Source of the DNA: Tetragonia tetragonoides
Lineage: Eukaryota; Streptophyta; Magnoliopsida; Caryophyllales; Aizoaceae
NCBI GenBank assembly: GCA_038025085.1
Contig: CM076142.1
Coordinates: 10,514,501-10,578,500 of the forward strand
Direction of reading: 5' to 3'
DNA: 64,000 nucleotides
In this document: positions 1 to 11,700 of the stretch, in pieces
Position numbering within the stretch: position 1 is the stretch's first letter
Layout: each line of letters begins with the position of its first letter
Made by a program: the position numbers and the translations under genes
The notes under the pieces: model-generated
What the model saw: only the letters and a program-made list of their open reading frames with translations
Databases searched by the model: none
What the model was told of the DNA's origin: nothing

Positions 1-954
1 AAAGAGTTGGTATTTGCATAAGACATTAGGCTATAAAGTAGTTTGCTAATGTTTGTCTGACTGATGTTGGTTATCATTATGAGTGGAAATGTTTTAGATG
101 TGTTGTATAAGTTTTCATCTATTTTGTATCAGTTTTCACGTGTAGTACTAGTTTTCATAAGTGTGGTATCTGTTTTTATGTATCTAGTATGAGTTATTGT
201 AGGTGCTCAGTTTTGAAAGTTGGTGTTTGGTTTCTTGTTGGTTTCTATCAAGGTGAAGATTCAAAGTTTGCATGAGCTCAGGGAACTTGCAAAGGGGCTA
301 CAAATAACAGCAGGTATATGTATTTTGATCCAATACAATGAAGAGAAGAAAGGGGACAAATATGAAGCAGCTTACAACTTCTACTATGGTTACCTTGCAG
401 TGCAGAGACCATACTTAACCTACGAGAACTCTTATCTGGATGTGACCAGAGGTTCGACAATTTTTTAGGGAGCCCATGGACAAGTGAAGTTGTATCAGAT
501 TGTGTACCCAGTTTAAGCTTTTCTTCACATTTCATTTGAAGGGACTTAAGGGTGATTCGCGTAAGGAGCTTATTCTTGGTAAGCCTATGGAGCCTAGGCC
601 TGATGTTGAGCCTTCACCTGTTGCTAAGGCTACACTCCCTGAGGATGTTTTATTTTCAGTAACCCAAACATCAAACAAATATTTTAGTTTTATTATATAC
701 ATAAAAGTTCATCAAGTATCACTTAGTATTAAGTATGTTCCCACTTGTATCACATACTGCATCTCGTGTATGCATTTACTATTTTCGAAAGTATGAGTGG
801 ATGTGGTAATGTCGCCCTGGATTTTGTTAGAAGATTTCTCTTGGTTTTGTGTGAAAGCTGTTATTTAAACAGGTTTTTGAAAAGTCGATAACTTGGGATG
901 TCTATATTCAAAGGAAACTCTGCCGGATTTTCGACTCGAGATTCATTTGTTTGA
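1..954. other. No recognised gene; possible decayed gene fragment
   Basis: Two short plus-strand open stretches (about 220-468 and 500-660) have a more coding-like composition than their surroundings, for example a run of alternating Pro, Glu, Val and Lys codons near 590-650. I do not recognise a family, and neither stretch has clear splice sites or conserved motifs. They may be remnants of a gene or of a transposon-carried fragment. The rest is AT-rich. Confidence 0.25.
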
Positions 955-1690
955 AACTCTCATATTATTCAAAACGTGATACATAGGATTGAAAAACTAA
1001 TACTTTCAAGTCTAAAATTGATGCATAGGATTGGAAAACGAATACTTATAAGTCTACAACTTATACTTGAATTTTTTTTTTCATACTAATGATAAACTAA
1101 TGCATAATATTCAAAAACTTGATAAGTAGGATTGAAAAACTAATACTAGATCTAAAAGTGATACTTTCATTTCTATTCGTTTTTAAATAATGAATTGATA
1201 CGTAATAGCTAAAAACTGATACGTAGAATCGGGACACTCATACATGAAAGTCAAAAACTGATACTTTGATTTAATGGATACTAGCTAGTTGATGAAAGTA
1301 ACATGTAGGATAAAAAAAACTAATTCATGAACGTCTAAAACTAATATGGAGTATCCATTCTATTCGTATCACAAAAATTACTTCTGGTATCAATTTTATT
1401 TCACCAGGTATCACTTTTATTTATTTTCTTATCCATTCTTATGTGTCTGAATATTAGATCTCATCTGTCATTTTCCATAGCAACATAAAAGTTTCCACTC
1501 ATAATAACTAATACATAGGATTGAAAAAATAATATTTCAAAGTATAAAAGTGATACTTTGAAATCTATTTTTTTTAATAAATAAATCGATACATAATATT
1601 AAAAAAGTAATACGTAGGATCAAAAAACTAATACATAGAAGTCCAAAACTGATATTACGATTTTTATTTATTTTAATAACTAAAAAATGA
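955..1690. repeat. Degenerate short tandem repeat region
   Basis: A motif resembling ATACATAGGATTGAAAAACT followed by AATACTT recurs many times with substitutions and variable spacing, for example near 979, 1022, 1123, 1511 and 1600. The unit is irregular, roughly 30-60 bp, and AT-rich. It appears non-coding and is interpreted as an old, decayed tandem array or a repeated retroelement segment. Confidence 0.5.
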
Positions 1691-2768
1691 ATGATGTAAT
1701 TTTTACATCATAGCACAATAAGCCAATCTTGCTGAGTTACAGTCACTCAGCCATAGCACAATAAGAACATATATAAACACTAAAAATTGCACAAAGAACC
1801 CATTTTAATGGAAAAATCAATAACAAATGTAAATAGCATCAACTATTTAATCCACCAGCAAGCAAGGAGCAACTAACATTTCAATTCAAACCCCAAAAAA
1901 CCTATATCTTTCACCAAGAAAATCGAAACAGCCTCAAACCAGTTATGCAAATAAATATGTCAATCCTCACCAATTACAAGACGAAAAAAAACCCAAACCA
2001 AAAACATCGGTGGAAGCACGCAAATTTCCCTCTTCTATTCCCCATTGCAGCTTCCCTTCCCCCAAAACATCAGGAAGAGAGAGAGAGAGAGAGTGAACAA
2101 ACAACTATTGGCGGCATACAGAGCAAATTATGTCTCTGTTTTTGGTTTCAGAAGCCATGGTGAGGAGAGAGAGTGACGAGGAGGAAGAAAAAGGGTGATG
2201 AGAGGGAATATTTGACTGAGATGCAGAAAGATGGTGAGGACAGAGAAACTAAGGAACGAGTTGGGGAGAGCGAGAGTTAAGGAACGAACGAGCGAAAGTA
2301 GTAAAAAAAAAAAAAAAAGTAGGACGTTGACGTCAATGTGACGTCACCACACGCGGCCTCAGCTTGAGGCCGCCGCAAACAAGTTTTTGCGTTCAAAATA
2401 TACAAATAATCTTTCTTTAATGTTTTCCACATTAGACAAGTTAATGAAAGTGTTTCCGTATTCTTTTGTTACGCTTCAATCTCATGAAATGAAAAGGATT
2501 ATTCCGACAGGTCTTGATGCCTTTCACTATTCAGAAACTCCATATCTCTGTCCAGATTTCGTCAATTATTATTTTGAAGTGAAAATGCATGTTTCTATGG
2601 GTTTCAATCGCATTCACAATGCTCCAAAAATGTAGATGGATTTGCTAATAGTTATCCAAATTATTGGTGCATAAAATAGTACAAATGAAGTAAATGATTC
2701 TGCTTATGTTTCTTTTCCTTACATGAATACATCGAGCGAGCGTACCTAGTATTGAATAAATATGTTAT
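1691..2768. other. Intergenic, no gene seen; GA microsatellite and GC palindrome
   Basis: This stretch holds a GA microsatellite near 2077-2092, an A-run near 2302-2317, two TGACGTCA-like motifs near 2327-2346 and a perfect 9-bp-arm palindrome at 2353-2373 (GCGGCCTCA and its complement around a 3-base loop). No family-level protein match is recognised in any frame. Confidence 0.4.
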
Positions 2769-3089
2769 AAACTTATGTAACAATTTAAATTCAACTTTTT
2801 GGAAATATTGATTAGCTAATCAAACTTTAGATGAATTTGCCAATAGTTATCAATATTACGAGTCTACAAAATGGTACAAGTGAACCAAAAATGCTACTTT
2901 TATGTTTTGCTTCATTACTAAATTACTAAATAGTTTTTGGCTTTAAGGAAGCAAAACATAAAAGTAGCATTTTTGGTTCACTTGTACCATTTTATAGACT
3001 CGTAATATGGATAACTATTGGCAACTTCATCTACTTGATTAGCTAATCAATATCTCCCAAAAGTTGAATTTAAATTGTTACAAAAGTTT
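2769..3089. mobile_element. Fold-back (MITE-like) inverted repeat
   Basis: Two long, nearly identical inverted arms of about 140 bp meet around a loop of about 35 bp near 2920-2955. The left arm begins AAACTT-TGTAACAATTTAAA; the right arm ends with its complement. Several 15-20 bp segments match perfectly, such as the one around GATTAGCTAATCAA in both arms. No transposase is present. The structure fits a fold-back MITE or hairpin element; no convincing target-site duplication was found. Confidence 0.7.
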
Positions 3090-3242
3090 GATTATCTACT
3101 ATGATCTATCTTTGGAAGTAAAACTTTATAACCGAATATTCTCAAGTTTGGGATCGTAGTGGATATTCTCAAGTTCGGTTATAAACTTGTACCATTTTTG
3201 TTTCAATAAACATAAAAATTTATTGAAACAAAAACTGTGTGT

Positions 3243-3345
3243 TCCATGTCCAAGCGCCCAGCGAGCGACATGTCCCATGTTCGCATGTCTAATGTCCCAG
3301 CGTCCATGTCCTATGTTCCCATGTCCCATGTCCCATGCTTCATAG
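3243..3345. repeat. CATGTCC-type minisatellite
   Basis: Short head-to-tail copies of a unit like CCCATGTCC/CATGTTC (about 7-13 bp) run through this interval and lead directly into the larger tandem array that follows. Confidence 0.55.
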
Positions 3346-4680
3346 GTGAAATCGAAGTTCGGGGACCCCGATGACTGTTCCGAGGCAACCAAAGGTATTC
3401 TAGAATGACGATAAACCCCTCGAAAAAGTTTGGGCAAAAATGAAAAATGGATCTCGGGAAGCCGGAAATCAAGGCTATTAATCCACGCTTTTTGGGGTTT
3501 CGGGAAGCCCGAAACTAAGGTGGATATTTTCGAACCACATTGCAAGAGACACCGTTGGGGAACATAAGAGACCCTTAGGGTCCGTTATCGGGTCCCTCAT
3601 AGGCTTGTAAAGGCGTTTTTACGGGACACCAATGTAAAGACCGAAACACCAAAGGCATGGGTGATATCAAAGTTTGGGGATTCGGATGACGCTTCGGGGC
3701 AACGAGGATCCTCTAGGGTCATGATACACCCCCCGAAAAAGTTTAGGCAACAATGACACCCGGCTCCTGGAAGCCGAAAACGAAGGCTATAATCTACGTT
3801 TTTTGGGCTTCCTGGAGGCCCCGAAATGAAGATGGATGTTTTCACACCACATCGCACAGAACACCCATATGGGACATGGGAAACCCTCAGGGTCTCTTAT
3901 CTGGTCCTGATAGGCTTGGAATTGCATTTTACGGGACACTATTGTAAGAGTTGGAACACCAAAGGCATGGGTGAGATCAAAGTTCGGGGACCTGGATGAC
4001 CCTTGCCGCGAGGGTCTTCTAGGGTCATGATAGACCTCCAAGAGAAGTTAGGAAAAAAATGACACCCGACCCCGGGAAGCCGAAAATGAAGGCTATAATC
4101 CATGTTTTTTGGGCTTTCGGGGATCCCCGAAAGGAAGGTGGATATTTTCACACCACATCGCACGGAACACCCATAGGGCATATAGGAGGTCCTCGGGGTC
4201 GCTTATCCGGTCTTGATAGGCTTGAAATGTCATTTTACGGGACAATGGTGTAAGAGTTGGAGCACCAAAGGCATGAGTGGTATCAAAGTTTGGGATTTGG
4301 ATGACCTTCTCGAGGCATAGAGGGTGCTCTAAGGTCATGATAGACCCCCCGGAAAAGTTTGGGCGAAAATGACACCCGGGTCGCGGAAAGCCGAAAACGA
4401 AGGCTAATAATAATCCACGTTTGCACCGAGGGTTCTCTAAGGTCATGGTAGACCCTCCGGAAAAGTTTGGGAAAAAATTACACCTGAGCCCCGAGAAGCC
4501 GAAAACGAAGGCTATAATCCACGTTTCTTGAGCTTTCGGGAGGCCCCGGAATTAAGGTGGATATTTTAGCACCACATAGCACGGGATATCCTTAGGGAAC
4601 ATGAGAGGCCTCCGGAGTAGATTATCGTGGCCTTGGTAGGCTTGAAGAGTCTCTTACTGGACATCGGAGGCTAATCCATG
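3335..4680. repeat. Tandem array, unit about 307 bp, about 4.5 copies
   Basis: A long unit recurs head to tail. The anchor phrase ACCAAAGGCATG(G/A)GTG occurs near 3648, 3957 and 4264, giving spacings of 309 and 307 bp. A diverged first copy starts near 3340 and a shortened last copy near 4414. Each unit also contains GGGTCATGATA, the phrase CCCC(G)GAAAAGTTT, and TTTTCACACCACATCGCAC. Minus-strand open frames run through several units and give similar peptides, but the period is not a stable multiple of three, so I do not read this as a gene. It is satellite-like. Confidence 0.75.
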
Positions 4681-5200
4681 GTTTTGTGGTACCAAGTATG
4701 CCTCCCCACCACCCCGTACTGCCAAACCTACCACCAAGTCTTTCCTACTATTATAGTGAGATATCATAATTTTTCCCAATTTTTTGTTTTTTTTTTCTTT
4801 CAACGTATTTTTTTAATTAAAAATTAAATTAAATAGCTACAATCTGTGAAAACTAAAAAACGTATTCCATAACTTAATAATATACTTGAATATTTTGAGG
4901 TAGAATTTTTGAAAAATAATTCTCTAAACTCTTAAAACTTCACTATGAAACTTATACATTTGACATGTCTACTACTGTTAGAACCACTAAACCCTATAAG
5001 ACTCTTTAATGAGTAATTGCTTGAGAGAAGGCTTGTCGACGAAGGAAGTCAATGGATGTGACATGAAGCGTCTACTGTTATGAAAGTTATGCACTGGGCT
5101 GACATGTCTACTCCACGATTTTTGGGTACCGAGCATGACTCCCCACCACCCTGTGCCACAAAACGTATCCTCAAACCCTCTCTTTTATTGTAGTGAGGTC
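4670..5200. repeat. Imperfect direct repeat pair after the tandem array
   Basis: A segment near 4675-4790 and another near 5105-5215 share an order of motifs (GGTACC-A-TG, CTCCCCACCACCC, then a stretch ending in TTAT-GTAGTGAG). The copies are about 430 bp apart and strongly diverged. This suggests a larger, older duplicated unit next to the 307-bp array. Confidence 0.45.
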
Positions 5201-5705
5201 TCAAAATTTTTTCCTTTTTTTTTGAAGCGATTTCTAATTATTATTTTTTGATATTTTTCATCGTAAAATTTTAATTAAAAATTAAATTAAATAGTTTTCA
5301 ACATTCAAGTTGGTATAACTATTCAGCGAAAACAATGTAAAGCAATATATGGTACTAAGCTTAATAAAGTTGGAGGGTTATTTTGCAAAAAAAAGAGGTA
5401 TAGATACCAAATATCTATTAGCAATCACAAAAAGAGTTATGAAATTTAACACAATTTGCTATGTAAAACAGAAAGTATGTTTGATTTGAAAATCAATAAA
5501 TTGATAACGGAACTGATTGTATAAGTTTTAAAGAACGCATTCGTTGTATGATGACCGATTGTTAGCACCCCTAATTTTGAGTTTTGACCCTAGCTAATAT
5601 AACATTCACTCCACAACATCAATCAAATCTTTGGTGGTGTTTTTTTTCAAGTTAAACTCAAGTAAACTTAAGGGCTGCCCTTTAACCAGAGAGAGTGAGA
5701 GAGAC

Positions 5706-8700
5706 ATGTATTCTTGGCTACGCCGGAGCCTCTCAAGTAGTAGCAGCGAAAATAACAAGGAGTCTACTCAGAAACAACCAGGAACATCAACGACCCAAAA
5801 GAAAGGATTTTGCAAAGAAGAAGAAGAAGAATTTTATGGGGTTACGGATCAGTTGATTGAATTCATCAAGTCTTTAACTTTAGATACCTTCAAGAATTTT
5901 TCTCTCCCAGGTTTGAATTTTGTTTCTTTTTGTTTTATGATGGGTTTATGTAATTATGTTATTCTTAGGTAGAATTCCATTTTGCTTTTGTGGGTTTGAT
6001 GGCTGTGTTTTTTTTGGGTTTAAAATGACAGAAAAAATTGCAACTTTTTATGTTTTTGTTTGGGTTGGTAGATGAAGATGATGGAACCCAAACAACTTCA
6101 GGAGGGGTGAGGGTGGATTTGTCAGAGTGGCAACAGCAGCATGCTACAATTGCTCTCTCCAAAGTCAAGGTTTTATTTTTTATTGTTTCTGAATTTTATT
6201 CAAATAGTTGCTGTTTTGATTGGATGTGAATCTGGATCATGTGGGGTTTATTGAGATTTTTGTTATTGTATTGACATTGCTAAATTGGGAAGGAGATCAT
6301 ATATGAACTGAAATCACTCATGGCATTTATCCTAAGTGGGGTTTTTTTTTTTAATAGATGACTGTAAATGAAGGTTTCTGTTAAATTGCCTGTGCAATAG
6401 AAACATTTTTTTCAAGCATTTTAGGATAAAGAACTGATGTAAGGACGGAACATGAGATGTATGGATTGGAGAGTAAGGATTAAGGGATGCTTATTCCTAT
6501 GTGATACAAAGCAGAATCTATGCTTTAAAAAAAGTTAGACAACCTTTTAGACAACCTGATGAATTTGTTACAGAAATTGAGGTGAAAGGAAATGCAACAT
6601 GAGGAAATCATCAACATTAGAAGAGCATATCCTATAGGTGTCCTTTTTCTTGAAGATGCCAATAATTTAAATGCACCTTCTGGAAGAAAGCCAGTAGTAG
6701 GCCAACAAATTAGGAAGACGTCAAGTTGTAGATTGGAGAGATGAGAATCTTGAGGGGGATGTTTGGGTACCCTAGAATGGACAACATCAGAAATGAAGTT
6801 GTGAATGTAAGTAGGAATTGTACTTTGTACCAGCAAAGTATTATGTTCGAGACATGCGTTAGTTTGTGCATTCGATTGAAGGACGAGGTTAAAGGTAATC
6901 CTTCAGAAAGAGGGATGAGGAGGCCAAAGAAAAAGTGTCAATTAAATGGTTAGTGATGACCTTGCTTTCTTAAAGAAGAATCAATTGTTTGACTCTTTAT
7001 AGGGATATCACCGCTTTCTTGCCAACTTTGTTTGTTGTTCATCCTTTTTTCTCTTTTGGCTTAACATTTACCATTTTCATGCATGGTTTTATTTTTCTTT
7101 CGCTGGCTCTTTGCGGGTATGTGCACTTCACCCCAGCTTTTTTGTTCTCTGTGTCACCCACTTCCTAATCTCTTGGGGGAGGCTTGCATTCAGAGACCCA
7201 CAGTATAAAGCTTGATCTGGGTTTTCTTGTGTGGATTGTGGATGCTATGTGTTTGTTAGGAATCTCTGCACGATGTTATGTCTCTCTGCTGACCTGTGTA
7301 ATTAGTGTCTTCTCCTCTCAATTTTGCAAGTCTTTAAGTTGTTTTCTGGGATGAAGTTTCTTCTGTAAGTGTAGCTTAGCTGGCATCAATGTGGATCGAA
7401 CTGCTCTTACTCTCTTCGTGACTTTGCTATTGTGGCTGGTTGTTAAATCCAAAGTTGGCCCCTCATATGTTTGGTAATATCTCTGCGTAGTAACCCTTGC
7501 TCAAAGTTCTTTTGTGAGTTGGTGCATAAACAGGTCTTGAAGAGGTTATATGGATGGAGGCTTTACTTCTCTTGAGATATTTGTCCAATATCCTTTTTTA
7601 TGACCTTACTTTGTTTACTATTCTGGTAGTACTACTCTACTAGTCAATAGGATTGAGTAGAGGATAAGTGATCTTTTTGTGGTCTTGGGTTGGAGGAGAC
7701 GAGGATCACTTAGTGACTAAGCTGGGGCTTGGTGTGTAGGGCTAAGGCTGACGGGGGTTTGGGTGTGGATCTACTGATATATCTTTTTTTAGATAAGAAA
7801 TTTTTTTATTAATCAATTGCTGAAAGAATACAAATGAGGATAAGGTATCCACAAATAACAGAAAATAAAATATCTATAAATCACGCCAATGGCGTTGGAC
7901 AACCGTAAGTGGAACTCCCTTAAAGCCCAAACGGAAGCCAAATAAACTATATGATCCCAAACCAAATCAATATTCTTCCCCGCATCGGAGAAAATTCTCG
8001 AGTTCCGCTCCAGCCAAATGCACCAGAGGATAGCCATACACGCACACCTCCGTAATAACCGACCCTCTTTTCCCCTCCTCATAGCGGTAAACCGCAATTG
8101 AAGGAAATGGCTCACCGTAGCTGGATATACAAAAGGCTCCCCACACAACAGCTTCACCCACAAGGACCTAGCAAAATCACAGAGTACAAACAAATGCAAA
8201 CAATTCTCCCCATCCTGGCGACACATAATACACATTGCTGGAAGAAGACACCAGCCCAGCCTTCACCGCTGCACCATATCACACGTGTTCAACTTACCGA
8301 GCAGTTGAGCACCAAAGTCCACTCAAAAGCACGTACATTCAGAGGAACCTTGGACTTCCAAATATAAGTGGAAATGGGGAATAGTGGAAACTGCAAAGGA
8401 AGGCTAAGGTAATGGAGGAAGGACTTGCAAGAGAAGATCCCAGAGGAATCCCCAATCCAAGTCCTAGAATCGTCCCTAGGGACGATGAGGGTAGTGTGGA
8501 GGACACACAAAAGGGAGACGAGTTTCTCCCTCTCTCTATCACGTGGTGGATCTACTGATATATCACTCTTGTCAGGTTGTGGCGAAATCCTTTAGAAACT
8601 GGAGCTCTTTGGCTTCATGAAGTGCAAATAAGTCCGTTATGGAATGGTTGGATAGCGAGGTTACAGTGGGGGCTACGAATGCTTGTCTATTGAAGTTCGT

Positions 8701-11700
8701 CTTACAGGTATCCTCTGACTCTTTCACCCTAGTGAATTCAAAACTAGGAAGGGTTTGAGGATCAGATTTTTGAAGGATAATTAAAGGGAGGGACAACCCA
8801 TCTGTATGAAAATTTCTAGTTTGCAACAATGATGCTCCTATCTCTGAATATTGTTCCACACAAGATGAGTATTCGAAACTAGGGAAAGGTTTGAGGATCA
8901 GATTTTTGAAGGATAATTAAAAGGAGGAACAACCCTTCTACATGAAAATCTCTAGTTTGTCACAATGATCTCCTATCTCTGAACATTATTCCACACAAGA
9001 TGAGTATTCCGGCACCGTTCTAGTGATGATTTATGTGACTCAAAAGGGTATTTTCTTATGAGAACACCCTCAATGAGTACCTTTCATTCTCATTGCATAT
9101 TCTCTTTAAAGAGCTAAAGTTCCTCTTAAGGAATGGATGTTTGTATGGGCTGTGGTGTTGGCAAGGATTAAATACAAATTGCAGGCGTTTAAAGTGAAGC
9201 CTAGGATTAGATATTCTCTGGATGCTTGCATATCGGGTGCATCATTGTCTGCAGTGATATGTTGACAAGACCTTGTTGTAAGTGGTTTAGTGTGGGGGTC
9301 AGTATTGCGTGTGTCAGTCTACTGTTTTGGAGTGCTTGCCAATATATTTGTGTGTTCAGGAGGGGAGAGGGGGAGAGAACCAATTGTTGTGGTGTATCTT
9401 GCTAGAGAGGAATGCATAGATGTTTTGGGATCCACTTTTTTTTTTCAATATTTTCAAACCGTCAAGTAAAACTTTATTAAGGGTAACAATTATTTCCGAA
9501 GAGAAATCAACATACAAACATCTGAGCCCCTTAGAGGTCACAACCAAAACCACCTAAGGAGCAAAATGCACTCCCTTATACAAAAAGAATGACAAGTACA
9601 GCAGTACAGCTAACTGTAAAATAATCCAAGCATAGAGAATAAGAACTCCTACCAACTCCTTTTTGGCAAGAATATGAGCTTCTTGGTTTTGTTAATGAAT
9701 TATGTGATGAATACTGAAGCCATCGTAGCTATTCCTAATGTTCTCAATTTCATCAAATGTTTGCATTTCTTGAGTCACATTCTTATTGAACTTGCAGATG
9801 AGGTCATTTTTCTTTCTGTTTGATCATAAGCAGTCAATGATAAATTCCCATCAGTTCTGCATAATTTGAATCTGCAGTTCCCAAAATTGATACTGGACTA
9901 CAGGAGACACTTATAGTATCTGACTTTGCATCCCTTAAAATCCCTCCACAACCAGCTGGGCCTGGTTTCCTTAGAGAAGAACCGTCAGACTTAACTTCCA
10001 GCCACCACCTAGCTAACAGCTCCAGCAAGTAAATCTGCAAAGCTTGGTGCTATTATCTTGTGGAGATTCAAGTGTAGAAGTGGGGTTACGAGTCCATTGT
10101 TAAGATTTTAAGAAAGTTGAGAGGTGAACTGATAGTATTTTTTTACTCACCAAAAGAAACTGATCAGAATGTGAACTCGCAAGTAGTCGCAACCTTAATA
10201 GCATTCTCTCTCCTAATCTACCATGCTCTTGTTTGCAAAAGAGCGATGAAAAGTCATTTTTGCTGAAATCATAAATTTGTATATCATCATTCCATGGTTT
10301 TCCATCAGTTTATGCATCTTTTTCTTTATATGTTTCCAGTGTTTGTTATTATGGCATAATTTTCCAGCTACATTGTACCAAGAGATTTAAATGGTATGCT
10401 TTAGATCTCTTGATTTGCCAAAACGGCTGTAGCAAAATCAGCTCAGTAGCTTTCTGGCCGGTTGTTGTGAAATTTATTTCTCAGTCAACAAATCTGCTTA
10501 CCGAGCTTCTTACATTTCTTAAAAATTCAATCTTTTAATCTTTTTCATCAATCAAAAAGAATTTTGTAATGTTTTTTTTTGGGGGTTGTAAACCCCTCAT
10601 AATTATTGTATTGATTGAGAAGGGAGAGAAGAGGAGATGGCATAAAATGAAGCCATTTTAAGAGACCCTTCTCGTTACATAAATTACTCTGTCACCTTCC
10701 AGGCAACTCTGCTTTGATTTCCCAGCAGCTTTGCGTCTATCGGTGCCTACATTTTCCTCCATTTTGCAGCCCTGAGAGGGGGTAGCTCAGTTGGTAAGAC
10801 CTCTGAGAACTGTGAGAAGTATTCCAGAGGTCCCAGCCCTGAGAGTTCCCAGGTTTGAGTCCCCTCGCCACTGGAGGTTTTCCTGGTTGTTAACTTCAGG
10901 GCCCATGGGATTAGTCAAGCAAAGCTTCGACACCCGTGTTACATAAAAGAAACGGATCAGAATGAGATCCAGAAGTTCTCCTTTCCTTAATTTATTATTT
11001 TAAAAGTACAGCCGGTTTCAGGCGGACCATATGGACCACAACACTGCAAAAAAGTACTACTCTAAACCTGCCCTTTTCGTGCTATGATGTTGCCATTGAT
11101 ATATGATGCGGGAGCAGTTCAAGATGTTCAAAACAGCCCAATTGCACTTAGCGTCGTTCTGAAATTGAGCCCATACTTGGAATTTTTCATGGGCTTACTT
11201 TTCTTAATTGGATCAATTAAGAGTCCAACATGATGGGTTCCTAGTCATGGTCGTGTTTAATCATGTGGAGTTCAAGTAAATGAACCAAGAAGTCAAGATT
11301 GGAGCATTTTGGGCAGATTCAATGTATCTACTTGGTTCTTCTTCATTTGGCTTTCCCATGGTCAAGGTGACTTGATTAGCACTTAGTTTATGCTTTCAAT
11401 AAATAATGGTCAAGATAGCTGATTACTATAGTTAGGTTAAGATGCATTTGCATTTAGTTCATGAACTAGCATTTAATGCGCTGATTGCGCGTAGTTTTAT
11501 TTCCTAGGAACTCTACAACACTTAAGTTGATTGTTATTGTATCAAGGCTAGTCCTTTGAATTGTAAAGAGCCCCTTCTCTATATAAGGGACATGAATATC
11601 AATGGAGGCAGACTTGTTGAATGAAAATTGCTTTGTGCATCCAAACCGAAAATCTTAACATCTTTAGAGCTATTTTGTTAGCTTGGTGAGTTGAGTGAAT

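Noticed and set aside
3126..4446. Minus-strand protein gene made of repeats
   Set aside because: The unit spacing of 307-309 bp is not constantly divisible by three and frames break between units; a tandem array is the simpler reading.
7813..8235. Host gene of 140 aa on the minus strand
   Set aside because: The protein is the C-terminal zf-RVT part of a LINE and sits between perfect TSDs next to a poly(A) tail.
10775..10870. Functional tRNA gene
   Set aside because: The A- and B-boxes are present but the arms do not form a cloverleaf, and the sequence continues into a SINE body found elsewhere in the window.
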